From the NCBI GenBank assembly GCA_977006965.1, contig OZ345353.1:3410001-3474000 (forward strand): a stretch of 64,000 bases of DNA, written 5' to 3'. Under the pieces are notes generated by a model. It made no database searches. It was given only the letters and a program-made list of their open reading frames with translations, and was not told the origin of the DNA. Positions within the stretch are counted from its first letter, which is position 1, and the number at the start of each line of letters is the position of its first letter. Of this stretch, positions 43,097 through 53,598 are shown one piece after another. The translations under genes were made by a program, and so were the position numbers. Source of the stretch: Phymatolithon calcareum. Its lineage: Eukaryota > Rhodophyta > Florideophyceae > Hapalidiales.

Positions 43097-44626
43097 CTAG
43101 TTTTCCAAAATCGCCATGACCACGATAATACCTATCTGTACAATATAGGCTAAAGCAGAGTTTCGAGCATATGCCTGATCTAGAAGAGCGTGCCCGACTG
43201 GGCCCAATCGTAGGACACCACCCGTGGAAGCCCAAGCACAACTGAGCACATCTCCCGTGAGCATGCGATTGCGTTTCATACTTCCAATGATTCCTCGACA
43301 ACCCAGCGGAATGTTACTCGTTCCTTGACCGACGTTCTTCACAATTCGGTTGTGGTAGTAAGGAATGTTCTTCACTACCGCTTTCGCAAGTTCATCGTTG
43401 TGTGCGTCCACATATCGGACAAAGTGGATGACGGAACCCAGAGCTACCACCTTCATTTCCGCATCTGGATCGCCTGTGGAAAGCCGCTGTAAGATATCCT
43501 CAGCAAGCGGAATGTCAAGATCGACGCCAATAGATTCGCGCATGGAAGCCGTAGACCAGTGCTCACTTCTAAGTAGCCACTCTCCAGCCTCTCTCCATGC
43601 GGCCCAAAGATTTTTCGCTGCCTCAGCAAACCCCGATCGTACTCTCGATCGGTCCTGGCGGCAATAAGAGAAGTTAAGCATGATTAACACTTTCCGGTCT
43701 TCAGCAGTACAATCAAGAGGGCGGTATGCGACGTAGGCCATTCTTGCAACCATTCCGTACAGTAGGAAAATATCCATTGCAGGTTCTCTAAGTCTTGTTT
43801 TCCATGCCTCCAAAGTTCTCCACAATCGACGAGTCATTTCCGCAAGACGATCTTTGGGTAGCTTTTCAACAAAGGAATCAAGATAAGCGGAGTTTGGAGC
43901 CTCGGTCGAGCTTTCGTCGTCCTTAACTGGTCCCAGTCGACCCATCTTGGTAACGCTCACCTGCACGTAAGCCGGGTAACCGCCCATGTCCAGACGAACA
44001 GGTTCCAGAATCTGCTCCCGCTGTAAGTCGATAATATAGGCATCTGTTTCATTGCGACGCGAAGGTACAGGGACCGTCATGTAGCGCGCTGTTCTCCCGA
44101 ATGAACTTTCACGCGCTTGCACCGGAGTTTCTGGAGTACTTCCTGTGGCCAAAAAGGCGAAAGCAGTGGCGATCTGCACCGCAAGCGCCTGCCAAGCCTT
44201 GTTTAAACCTGCCAGAATCGCTCCCAGAATAAGGGGTATCCAAGTAAGCACAAGGAGAAAAGCTGGTTTGCGACGGAAACACTGCATCACATAGCTGTCT
44301 GCGGAAGGTGCTCCTTGTGCGTGTTGTGTTTGTGGAACTAGCGCCCACAGAAAGCCATGTAGAGGAACAGAGGGTGCCGCCATGAATGCGAGGTTTCCAC
44401 TTAAGTTTCTTGTTTTTACCGAAAACGTTGCGTACTGGAGAAGGCACACAAACACGGCTAAGTAGAGCAGGAGGGGAACCACTGTGTATTTCCATCGCGG
44501 CGTCGTCGCATGGGAGGACAGGGGGAAGCGTTTTGTGAGCCGCGATGCGACGATGGTGCTCATTGCGGCTGTCACGGATGCAACCACCGATATAGCTTGT
44601 GGCCATAAGTCGGTAGACCTCTCCAT
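43097..44626 (-). CDS. F1 family multi-pass membrane protein, intact copy B, 509 residues
   Basis: Start ATG at 44626; a stop in frame (TAA, 44650-44648) lies upstream with no other ATG between, which fixes the start. Probable membrane segments: residues 11-29, 49-70, 121-142 and 146-162, then a long soluble region of about 320 residues with conserved LWRTLEAWK, HWSTASMRESIGVDLDIPLA and VVKNIPYYHN stretches, and a hydrophobic C-terminus (about 489-506). Intronless. This is the only one of four paralogs without an inactivating lesion. No known domain recognised; a lineage-specific family is my inference. The variable patch (215-246) differs from copies A and D. Confidence 0.85.
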   Translation of the reverse strand: MERSTDLWPQAISVVASVTAAMSTIVASRLTKRFPLSSHATTPRWKYTVVPLLLYLAVFVCLLQYATFSVKTRNLSGNLAFMAAPSVPLHGFLWALVPQTQHAQGAPSADSYVMQCFRRKPAFLLVLTWIPLILGAILAGLNKAWQALAVQIATAFAFLATGSTPETPVQARESSFGRTARYMTVPVPSRRNETDAYIIDLQREQILEPVRLDMGGYPAYVQVSVTKMGRLGPVKDDESSTEAPNSAYLDSFVEKLPKDRLAEMTRRLWRTLEAWKTRLREPAMDIFLLYGMVARMAYVAYRPLDCTAEDRKVLIMLNFSYCRQDRSRVRSGFAEAAKNLWAAWREAGEWLLRSEHWSTASMRESIGVDLDIPLAEDILQRLSTGDPDAEMKVVALGSVIHFVRYVDAHNDELAKAVVKNIPYYHNRIVKNVGQGTSNIPLGCRGIIGSMKRNRMLTGDVLSCAWASTGGVLRLGPVGHALLDQAYARNSALAYIVQIGIIVVMAILEN

Positions 44627-44629
44627 CAC

Positions 44630-45084
44630 GAGCCAACTCCCGGATCGTTACGTTTTCGCCCGTTTTTGCCGGATTATATGTGCTTGAACACAGAAATATT
44701 AAATCAATCTCAACTATACTCCTCTATCGGATTTGTAAGAGATACAGTGTGATCTAGGGTAGGGTTTAATATCGTCTAATTGAGAGGCATTCCTCTTCTC
44801 AGGGATTGTGTGCAGCCGACATTGATCTACAGTTGCTGTATACACATTGCACGAATCAAATTTATGTCAACCGTATTCCATTGTGCTGCACAGTCCGGTA
44901 CCGTTTAGAATATTTAAAATACATTTGATGAACTGTGAGAAGCACATTGAATGCAGACTGACACTCACTGGTGAAAATTAGCCACTTTGTGGCAGGCGAA
45001 AAATGTGATAACTTATGATGACGACAGAAAAAAGTTGTTTCCGCATTTAGAGGCTCGACTCCATCATATTAGAGATAGTATATA
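44630..45084 (-). promoter_or_regulatory. Conserved 5' flank of F1, copy B
   Basis: Same landmarks as copy A (TAGGGTAGGGTTTAATATCGT; GTGTGCAGCC), with AGAGGCATTCCTCT replacing the perfect palindrome. Likely promoter of the intact gene; not demonstrable from sequence alone. Confidence 0.45.
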
Positions 45085-45190
45085 ACATGTTCACGTGAAT
45101 GCATTCTACAAATTGCTGTAGTTCTCTGTAAAGATTGGATGTCAAGATTTGCGGGTTCCCCAACGAGCGAACGAGATCGCCCACATAGAG
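45085..45190 (-). pseudogene. Cassette segment F3, copy B
   Basis: The minus strand reads YVGDLVRSLGNPQILTS then LYRELQQFVECIH without a stop, aligned to copies A and D. In copy B the stop at the end is altered by a deletion (CACGTGAATG against CATCGGCGTGAATG). Confidence 0.5.
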
Positions 45191-45220
45191 AAAAATGAAG
45201 AAAAATGAAGAAAAATGGAG
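45191..45220. repeat. 10-bp tandem repeat, three units
   Basis: AAAAATGAAG repeated twice plus AAAAATGGAG, directly upstream (minus sense) of F3 in copy B. Copy A has unrelated A/G-rich text here. Confidence 0.85.
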
Positions 45221-45295
45221 GTAGAGAATGGGATTAGAGTGACTTTGCCCTAGTATAGAAACGTGTTCCTGAGGGCGATGGTTCCCGTTTTTGTA

Positions 45296-45481
45296 TTACT
45301 GTATTCGACTGTCGCTCAACTGTAGTATGTTGTACAAGCTGAATGAAAAATTCAGGGGAGCCGGACCTTGATCGTCATTCGATAATTGTGGTTCCGATTT
45401 CAGCGAAAAAGCACTCTCACCCAGTGCTGCAATGCACATTAGACGATCATTGCAGAATGTTGACGAAGGTATGGGAGGCAA
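45296..45481 (-). pseudogene. Cassette segment F3 upstream piece, copy B
   Basis: 61 open codons on the minus strand: STFCNDRLMCIAALGESAF then SLKSEPQLS. Matched in copy A (35290-35430). It may be an exon upstream of the YVGDLV segment. No domain recognised. Confidence 0.4.
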
Positions 45482-45566
45482 AGCAAAATGAAAATAGACG
45501 ACAAAAAATTGGTCGAGACGAGCACTAAGGAAGTCAAATTGAAGGTCTTATTTAATTGATTTTGCA

Positions 45567-45881
45567 GTGGAGTCTTGGCCGGAATCAGCCTCCGGAGAGG
45601 TGATCATCGCGACACGCAATTCCAAACAACAAATAGGAATCAGAGTGTCTCATGTGATGCCACACGATTTGCGTGTCCTGAAAGCACTCATCGAGAAAAG
45701 AAAGGAGATTTCAAAAATGACTGCGATGCCCCTATGGTATGATGGTATGCATCAGTTCATTCAGCACTCCGCTTCGGTTCAGTTTCTACAGCAGTTCATA
45801 CCTAGAGCCATTTTACAGGGAGGTGCGGGAAATGGCGATTTCAATAATTTTGGAGTAGATTGGACATTTTCGCAAAATTAA
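45567..45881 (+). CDS. Cassette segment F4, copy B, 104 codons
   Basis: The frame reads ESWPESASGEVIIATRNSKQ, HDLRVLKALIEKRKEIS and LWYDGMHQFIQHSA, ending at TAA. The first triplet is GTG and TTGATTTTGCAG directly precedes it, so it reads best as an exon after a 3' splice site. Copy A has a decayed version; a further copy at 62690-62790 retains KEEITKMT and LWYYDIDHFCQHSA. Unknown function. Confidence 0.45.
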   Translation: MESWPESASGEVIIATRNSKQQIGIRVSHVMPHDLRVLKALIEKRKEISKMTAMPLWYDGMHQFIQHSASVQFLQQFIPRAILQGGAGNGDFNNFGVDWTFSQN

Positions 45882-46026
45882 CGTATGCACTGGTTCCCCT
45901 GTATGTCTTCCGGTACATCTACGTAGCAGTTACCTTCTCAAAAAAACTCGTTGCCGGCAATGCGAAACGAGTCCAGCGAATCAAAAACTGTACCATATCA
46001 TATATCATACGGTTTAATGTACACGA

Positions 46027-46059
46027 CTTTGTCGGACGACATCATGTCGTCCGACAAAG
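46027..46059. repeat. 33-bp near-perfect inverted repeat
   Basis: 16-bp arms (CTTTGTCGGACGACAT and its complement) around a single C. No T run follows, so a bacterial-type terminator reading is not apt; a hairpin or cruciform is possible. It lies between the F4 segment and the Copia tail fragment. Confidence 0.85.
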
Positions 46060-46348
46060 GCATGAGGACGGCATGATTTCTGCCTGTCATACACAGCATG
46101 ATTGTTTTCTATAGAAAGTATTCAGGAATTGACAGATTTACAGAGGTGCGGATTCGCCACTGCTTCGCGACTGTTCAGAAATTGCATATATCTGCACGCT
46201 GTACACCAGCGTTTGATCAATCACAGCTCATTCCCTTGTGACTGTTATATCTCTGCGCAGAGCACCGTTTCCAGAGCAGTGGTCGCGGCGCCGCGCACCG
46301 CGTGTAGCAGCCGTCAAGAAGCGAGATGAACGATTCGCTTCTGTGCTA

Positions 46349-46618
46349 GCAGATTCGCATCCCGTTTGCTTTTTATGCGTTCCGCCATTACTTCGATGAG
46401 CTCAGTTATCCACTCGCAGACAAGAACAAGAAGGAAAGCTCGAGAAGTTGACACCCGGCGCCTCATCGCCTGACGCGCGCGCCATAAAGTGCGTCCAACG
46501 CAACCCACCACCTCAACTGAGCACGGCCAGTACACCCGACATCACTCCAGCGCCGTGACCCAGCGCGACCAGTACATGACTAAAACATACAGAGGAGTCC
46601 ATAACGGAGATTAATCAG
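46349..46618 (+). repeat. Copia 3' tail fragment, second copy
   Basis: Aligns with 2811-3085; shares CAGATTCGCATCCCGTTTGCT, CCACTCGCAGACAAG and CGTCCAACGCAACCCACC. No RNase H precedes it, so only the tail (or a solo remnant) is present. Confidence 0.6.
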
Positions 46619-48757
46619 GCGCGAAGAATTACTGCACGAAATATTTGATTCCGGGGGAAGTTTCAATCGAATCTTTGAATTATTTCGTATACAGCAGATC
46701 AGTATTTTTTAGATATACCAGCAAAGATTCGACCGGATAAGAGGTTCAATTTCTTTTAAATAATCAGGAGTCAAAATTCAGGGTATCAGCTATCTTTTAG
46801 TTTTTTTTAAAAGTATATGTGTGCAACCTTCGCAATAATTTATTTTAACCGTGCTGTATATGATACACCAGAAATGCACCCGAATTGTGCAAGTGTGACC
46901 TTTTTACACATCAGAATTTCAACCGAACTTATCAGCACAGGAAGGCAATGTATGCGTAGCAGGATGCGCAAATCTTACCGCATGTGGCGATCATGCGTTA
47001 TTGTATGCAGTCTTAGAGCCTCATTTTAGCCAGTTACATACTTATAGTGTACTAAGATTACAGAATTGCCTGTGCTGGCTTCCTGGTTCCACCGTCAAGT
47101 ACCTATGTTCCGAAAAGATGCATCGGTAGACAGCTCGGTAGATATATATAGCTTCACTCTCTTCGAGTGGTCCCCGAAGAGAGATCGGGGCCACCATTGT
47201 GTAACAGATCATGAAGTAAACTCAACTTGCCGAATCCGTTTTGACCCTTAACGGTTGGTAACTTACAACTCATTCGACTAGAACTGATAAACTATTGGAA
47301 GTCTCTGATTTCCCAGCGCATCGGCACCGTGCGTAAAAAAGTTCTCCAGTAGGTACAAAATGACTAGACTGTCAATAGGGTATTTTTCTTGCCACGATAG
47401 TTCGCTATCAACTCTCAAAAACCTCTTTACAAGAAGTGTAAGCAGACGAGATCGTAAGGGGTCTCGGACTATCCACACTTGATCCGCCAAGACTGGTCCT
47501 GCACGCTTCGATTCTGTTTGAAAATTTTTGATACGTTTGTTTAACATACACTTCACCTCTGAAGCTACTGGTGATATGACCGTAGTCTAAGATACAAGTT
47601 TGCTCGTTTCATACCAAGCTGTTGTAACAAAACCAATTCCTTGTGGTCAGGAGTGTTGATCATTTGGTTGTGTTTTTTGCTGTTTTTAGATTCGCTTTAC
47701 AGCCCAGCCGGCTTTTCTCGAGTTGTGCCACTGCACAGTGGTCACGTAGACCTGCTCTACCAAGGCAGTTCGAAATTTTTTAACAGAAATTAAGTAGTCG
47801 CAGGCGTTGCACTACACGCGTAGTCCGAAGAGGCGACTGGTGTAATGCTACGCGGTATATTTATCATAATGGAAAAGGAGAAGGCCCGATATTCCCTGAA
47901 AAGATCAATTAGGAAGTCGACCATAACTGCGATAGATACCAATCGAATATCACAGCCAACCTACGTCAGACACGTCTTGAAAGTGTACAAGGCAACAAAC
48001 AAATACAAGGTCTGTACACCATATTGTAGAGCTATAAGTAAACAAACTTGAAGCAAATCTTGGGGAAAGATCTTCCTGGACATTTGGACGAAGGCGGCAT
48101 ATTTTTCAGGTCCTGCAGTGAAATACTTGTGGGAGAAGAAGTTGAACACTGCTGAGAGTCACAAGTGTTGCGTTCAAGGTCTATATTTAACGAGATCCGA
48201 ATTTTAGGAGGGCTGCATTGTGGACGGAAACGTCTTGGCAAGTGGCTAAGAAACTGAACGCAGCAGGTCATGCATGAGCAGTGAAATTGCAGTTTTTCTA
48301 GGAAAGATTTATTGAGTATGACATGCGATTAGTTCCTGAAATCCACTCTTTCTCATGCAATTGGGCACTGAGACTCAGATTAACGACTCGAAAGAGATCA
48401 TGTCGGGACATGTATCGTTCTTGGAATGATTTCGTGGATGAATGCGCTGTCCTATCCGGTACTGGTTCTCTTTCTTTCCAGAGTGCCTACCGACGTTTCT
48501 AGTCACTTTGAGCAACTTCGCGGGACAGCTTGCGATACGGAGTCACTGTAATTTGGCGATAGTCAATTAATAGAAAGTACTGGCGCGTAACCATGTGACT
48601 ATGAGTAGAATCGTTCACAAGGAAAACCGCAACATCGAGTATCGACCATCGCACAAAAGACTACGTGCGATATCTTTGAGAGCCGGAGCCCGTTACGCGA
48701 TGAATAGCTGCATACTCTTAGTTCTACCGATTTAACTGAGCCAATATATCGCTGGAC

Positions 48758-48973
48758 TTGCACACTGCAGCTACATTGAGCACAGCAACCACATATTTGG
48801 TTTCGTTCTCTCCCCTCGAGGAAATATTGAGGCAGGGATCGCGAAGTGCAACGTTCAAGAATGATGGACGCCTGCACGTTCCTTGTTGTGTCAGATTGAC
48901 TGTTCAATCGACATCCATCCGTCTTCTAAGCTTGGACATGTCCTGTTCTTCAAAGAATTACACTGGTCGGTAA
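48758..48973 (+). pseudogene. R3 conserved ORF, copy 2 (partner of 10916-11329)
   Basis: 71 codons matching the second half of the copy 1 ORF: EILRQGSR, ATFKND, RLHVP and TVQSTSIRLLS. The first half is out of frame in this copy. Confidence 0.45.
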
Positions 48974-49001
48974 AGTTCTCAATATGTTGCTAGATCTGGC
49001 A

Positions 49002-49596
49002 TGTGGTCAGCAACAGCGGCGCAGACAAGCTGTCGATGCTTCGGTTCGATTCCCCACAGCGGAGAGGGTAGGCGATAGTCGGTCGCAGTCCAGAGGGACG
49101 TGCGGTTGTCGGCAGTCCAGAGGGACTGTAACCGGCGGTTCGAGAGTCGTGTAGACACCGTTACGGAAACGGGTTCGTAAGCGAAAGTGGAAACGTGGTG
49201 TTCCCAAAACGGCAGTGGCCGTCGTGGTCGAGAAGACCAACAAGAGCGAGGTGATTACCTTGGCGAAGGTAGGCAGGCGAGAGAGTCCGGAGAGAAGTCT
49301 TCGTAGCACACCAAAGTAGCTTTACTTAGTGTTAGACGTTCTGCCAGGGAGAGAGAAAGAGGAGAGAATGGAATACGGGATGAAGTAACACTGGAACTCG
49401 CCGGCCGTTCCTTATCATACATTTGACACTGAGTATCAAATGTATGACAAGTAGAGGGAATGGAAACAGGATGACCGCGTGTAGATACAAACTAGCTTAC
49501 AATGGCGAAAGGGTACCAGGCGACGTGCGTCAAGGTGATGACGTCGTCATGGTGAAAGTGCCGGCGTGGTCGTGGTCAGGGTGACCGCGTGCCACA
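49002..49596. mobile_element. ~0.6 kb LTR-like insertion (TG...CA) in R3 copy 2
   Basis: Absent from copy 1, which reads TAGATTTGGCCGAAATCC at 11308. Here TAGATCTGGCA is followed by TGTGGTCAGC... and ends ...CGTGCCACA, then GGCGCAAATCC. It starts TG and ends CA with 5-bp inverted tips (TGTGG/CCACA), and the flanks GGCA/GGCG may be an imperfect target duplication. An internal AGTCCAGAGGGAC motif occurs twice (near 49089 and 49119) and an inverted repeat lies at 49415-49447. A solo LTR is the best guess; there is no coding region. Confidence 0.55.
49415..49447. repeat. Inverted repeat inside the 49.0 kb insertion
   Basis: 12-bp perfect arms (TCATACATTTGA and complement) with a 9-base loop. Confidence 0.8.
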
Positions 49597-50239
49597 GGCG
49601 CAAATCCATTGAAATGTAAAATTCGTTCTAGTTTTACACAAATCAGGGAGAAGTGTTCACAGACATGAGATCAACTCAAGTCTCAAGTTATGAGGCTGAA
49701 ACTGCAGATTGTTGGCAAAACATTAGTCACACGTCATCTTAAGCCCTTTCTTTTACACTTGCAAAGACCATTGTACGTGCAGATGCAGCACTAGCTGCCT
49801 CTCCAAAGCCTGTGAACATAGTTCAGCGAAAATCCTTCTAAGCTCGTCAAGTCTACAAGTCAGCATGAAGCTCTCGTTGAGCTTATTATGGCGTAGCACT
49901 GCAAGATTGACAACATTACACTCTCTCCCCTCTACACTTTTAGTGGTGGAGAACATTTTAATACGAAAGGAAACTGCTGCGCCAGGTCAAATGGGCTAGA
50001 ACTTATGAGGAACTTTGTGGAGCAAGCTGAACCGCTAAGCAGTAAAAATTTCTGAGGCAGACTCTGCCGTATCAAAGCCACTTTTAACTCCGGGATTGCT
50101 CTCAAAGCTGGAGTCTGTACGGTGCGTCTGAGAGAAATTTCGGACCTTCCAGGTTAGTGCAACTGTCTCGTCTTCATATCGAAATACCGGCCGCACTTCA
50201 TGCAGAGATCGTGCATTTGATGTGGAACTCTAACTCGAA

Positions 50240-51345
50240 GGCCCTCGCTTTCTTCGAATCCGAAACCCCCTGGTCAAGACCTCGTTGGAGGCGACGGCAC
50301 GTGTCGGCCCCCGCAGTTGAAGCTTTTGGAACAGTGTTTGGATGCGGTGCATGTAGAGCCAGGCGCAACTTTACTAGTGGATTAAACTGGATTCCAAAGC
50401 ATCTGGAAAGAGCTGAAGGCAGTGGTTGCGAACGGAATGTTCTTGCCAGTTGGCGATACTTTGCATGCAATGCATTGCAAAGTGCCTTGCGGAGAACGTC
50501 TTGCTCGCCAGTTTTTTGAAGGAAAGTCTTTCTTCCAGGAGGGGTTCGGTTCACTTGCAACGAGTTCTGTCTACTTGACACTTTTTTCATCTAATTTGAA
50601 TGCAACACTCACCTTCGAACTCGACATGTTGTTTAACGAATTGCCGTATAAAAATAGTGATATACAGCCTATCAACGGCAGTGCCGTGTTCATAGCTTCT
50701 TGACAAAAATGTTTTCATGGAATCTGTTCAACAAGTGCCGTCATCAGCTGTTCCGTTGGCAAGGCTCGGATAGGAAATTTGAGGTGATAACTCATTTTCT
50801 GCAGGAGATACAGACAATTGCAGAGGAAATCGGGACGAGGTTCTACAGTCGAGCATGGAAAACAAAGACATCGGAGTTGTAAATGCGTCAATCATGCTTC
50901 TCGGTCACGGTGATGGTGGAGATGGTGCCTCCCCGGCGATTCTGGAGTGATGGAGTTCCGAAAGTGAAAATCGCTACGGCCTCCGGGATTTTTGAGCTCG
51001 CCAAGGGGCGAGAAAGACTGTGCAAGGTGGAAGATAAGCGAGATCTATTTCGAGCTCCACTTTGTCATGTACACAAGCCAGGCTCACATCATGCGAGACA
51101 AATTTAAAGGTTAAAACGCGGTGCTTGTAACCGTAATCCTTTGCTCACTCGCAAAGCTGCAGTACTGGTTCGCTGGAATCTCTGATCTTGGCGAATGAGC
51201 ATACCTTGCGGGTGAGATTAGGCAGCTTTGGCTCACCGTGATTCAGAACCATTTCTATGATACTTTTCCAAGGTCCTCCATTGATGAGAAATATTCGAAG
51301 TACGGGCTCAGGAAGAACTGGAAGATCGGTGACGATTCCCTTTGA
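50240..51345 (+). pseudogene. Cytosolic-type alpha-mannosidase (GH38) relic, copy 2
   Basis: Same landmarks as copy 1, also in several frames: SQAQLY-WIK (near 50353-50385, with a stop inside), NGMFLPVGDT then RLARQFFEGKSFFQE (50434-50540), FNELPYKNSDIQPINGSAV (50630-50690), IMLLGHGDGGDGASPAIL (near 50893-50950), HVHKPGSHHAR and NHFYDTFPRSSIDE (near 51243-51285), where the Asp-x-x-Pro-x-Ser-Ser motif is retained. Uninterrupted by the LINE, it supplies that element's empty site. Both copies are dead, so the duplication probably copied a gene or pseudogene that has since decayed. Confidence 0.8.
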
Positions 51346-51349
51346 ATTG

Positions 51350-52570
51350 ACCAAACTAACAGGGATCATGTGCTTGAGGGACAGGACGACACGGCTGAGA
51401 TTCCTGAGGCTGATTTTTAATAGAACGCCGGAGTGGAGAAAATCGTAATTATATGGATTTATTGAGAAGGTACCATATCCAAACTGGAGGAAAGTCGGCA
51501 CCTTTCTAGGCATATTCTAATAGCATTGAAATTTCAGCTTCCTTAATCGGAAAAATCACGACAATGGCTCTAGCCACGTTAATCTCTTCTGCCGAGGTTC
51601 ATGAAGACTTCGTCAGGATTTTGTTGAGTGTTCCAACTGCCCATGATCCCTGACTGTCCATTTCTTAAATATTCTTAGAGTGCATCCGTATTAGACCGTT
51701 CACGAACCAGTCCAATTGTTTTAGGTGGTTTTGGCACCCGAAAAATGACCGTTCTGTAAGAATGTATCAACACTTCTTGACAGGATGTTTACACGTGTCT
51801 CTGTGCACTTGTACAACACACTTCTGGACATCCTGGCAGTACTCGGCACTCAGCAATATCTCCGCTTCTCGGCTTAGCGTCTTTCGTGATGTGTGATACG
51901 CAATGGCTAAAATGGTGTTAAAATAGGTTTTCGCTCCTTCCACACGTCCTATGCAGATACACAAGGAATGAGATACAGAGCGGACTGATTAGTACTTCTG
52001 ACAAATCATCCATCACCGACGACAACTCATCCACGACGGATTACCGTTTTCCGCTCTTCCAATATCGAGCACCTTTTTCACACACATTAAAGGGACCGGT
52101 ACACAAACACTTCACGTACCGGATACCCGCGCTCCTTTTCCTCGTTAAACACAAACACCTTCTGCACTCTCTAAGAAGACGCCCTTCGCAACTTTAAACC
52201 TACAAGTTGGACGACATTTTTACAGTTCCTTAATAAATATTGGACAAACCATGTTTTTTCATATCTGTGATTACTATGTGCCTTTCAAATGACCACTGTA
52301 GTGATCATTTGAAGTTTTGAAGTTTTGCGTCAAAGCGGACAACTAAGTTAGGCTCAGATGCTCGGCAATGTCAGGTCTCTAGTACAAGATCGGAGCCGTG
52401 GTTAGCTAAATGGACTTTGCGAGCTGATAAAACAAGTCGCAAGCTACAATCCCTGTTCACTTCATGCTAAACAATGAATTTTGTACAAAATTGCGACGCA
52501 AAATAGAAAATGACCACTGCAGTGTTCATTTCTTCCAACAGTGTGATACCATTATTCGTATCACTAAAAA
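51350..52570. other. Intergenic sequence with short repeats
   Basis: 51445-51510 (GGATTTATTGAGAAGGTACC, GTCGGCACCTTTCT) matches 60345-60410. Imperfect palindromes built on AAATGACCACTG lie at 52286-52311 and 52508-52532, similar to each other. No gene recognised. Confidence 0.45.
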
Positions 52571-52599
52571 TCATGCTCCCCCGATGGCCAAAGCGCCAA

Positions 52600-53598
52600 A
52601 CATCCCGTACACAACGGAAACACGAACCGGAAATCCCTTTCCGGTACCCAATTCAGGGCAACTGGCGGGTGCCCTCGAGACGCGTGCCGTCCATTAATTG
52701 CTCTCGCACGCGACCGTGAAAGGCACGTCGTTATCGCGCCCCTGCCATCAGAGCTAGCACCGCCTCTTGGCAGATTCTCCACATCTGCGCCCAAAGCCCG
52801 CCAGACCACTGCGCCCAATTCATTGTGTCAGTCCGCCCTGCACGACCCAAGCCATCATTCCCGCATACCCACGGCCATCCACACTCCACCTTGAGTGCGC
52901 CACTCGCACGGGCGGCACGAGAAAATTGTCGAGACAGCAAGCGCTGGGAATCGCGGTTCGCAAGAAGAAGTCCATACGAGAGCAATTCCAACAGTTCCAC
53001 GATTAAATTGCCAGTACCCGCCCGATTGACACGTATGACACGAACTGTACGCACGCGACAGCCTTGCTTACGCACTCCAGGTTACTTCCACGCAACAGTT
53101 TCATATCTCCCTCTCTCTCCTCTTCTGGTGTCTAGGATTTTGTACTCCACCAGAACCTTTCGAGCCCACTTCTGGGGAACCGAAATAAACCATAACCATG
53201 GCCTCTTGGCACTTGCGCAGCTGCCCCATACGTCTGCCCATGCGTTGTTAACTTCTAATTAAATATATACCTTTCTTCTCCTTCTTCTTCTTCTAATGCC
53301 TGGGGCGATTATAGAAGCTTTACGGATGACTCTTCTATCCAGGCTTCGTCTATTCGCACACTAAGTCGGATGTGTAACACAGGAGTGTCACTATGTGCAA
53401 TGGCTTAGACAGCAGTGCAAGAAAATATGTTTTTCATTGTAAAGGACGATGGCTCCAAATATAGCACCAAGACAATGTCGTTTCTAACTTAATTCTGAAA
53501 TTAATAATCGCTGCTAATAAATCCGTTTGTTCCTCGGAACTCAGGATGGTGGTTTGTTTCGGCTTAAATGATCTTAGTCGACGCCGAGGAAGTTTAAG
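52600..53598. repeat. Cassette spacer, copy C (left part missing)
   Basis: Aligns with copies A, B and D from the CGTACACAACGGAAACAC point onward; the first ~300 bp of the spacer and any F2 partner are missing to the left. Confidence 0.7.

Larger units (their letters stand above)
46625..50239 (+). repeat. R3 repeat block, copy 2, upstream part
   Basis: Most complete uninterrupted version apart from one insertion (49002-49596). Colinear with 8230-11952. Short conserved coding traces: MEKEKARYSLKRSIRK (47869), KTNSA-type text, TDVSSHFEQLR (near 48490) and EILRQGSR then TVQSTSIRLLS (48758-48973). No intact gene. Confidence 0.75.

Noticed and set aside
44109-44636. Minus-strand 175-codon ORF overlapping the F1-B gene
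   Set aside because: Out-of-frame shadow of F1 starting at a TTG. The same alternative frame is open in other copies only because the gene sequence is conserved.
46027-46059. Intrinsic transcription terminator
   Set aside because: Strong hairpin but no following T run, and the sequence context is eukaryotic.
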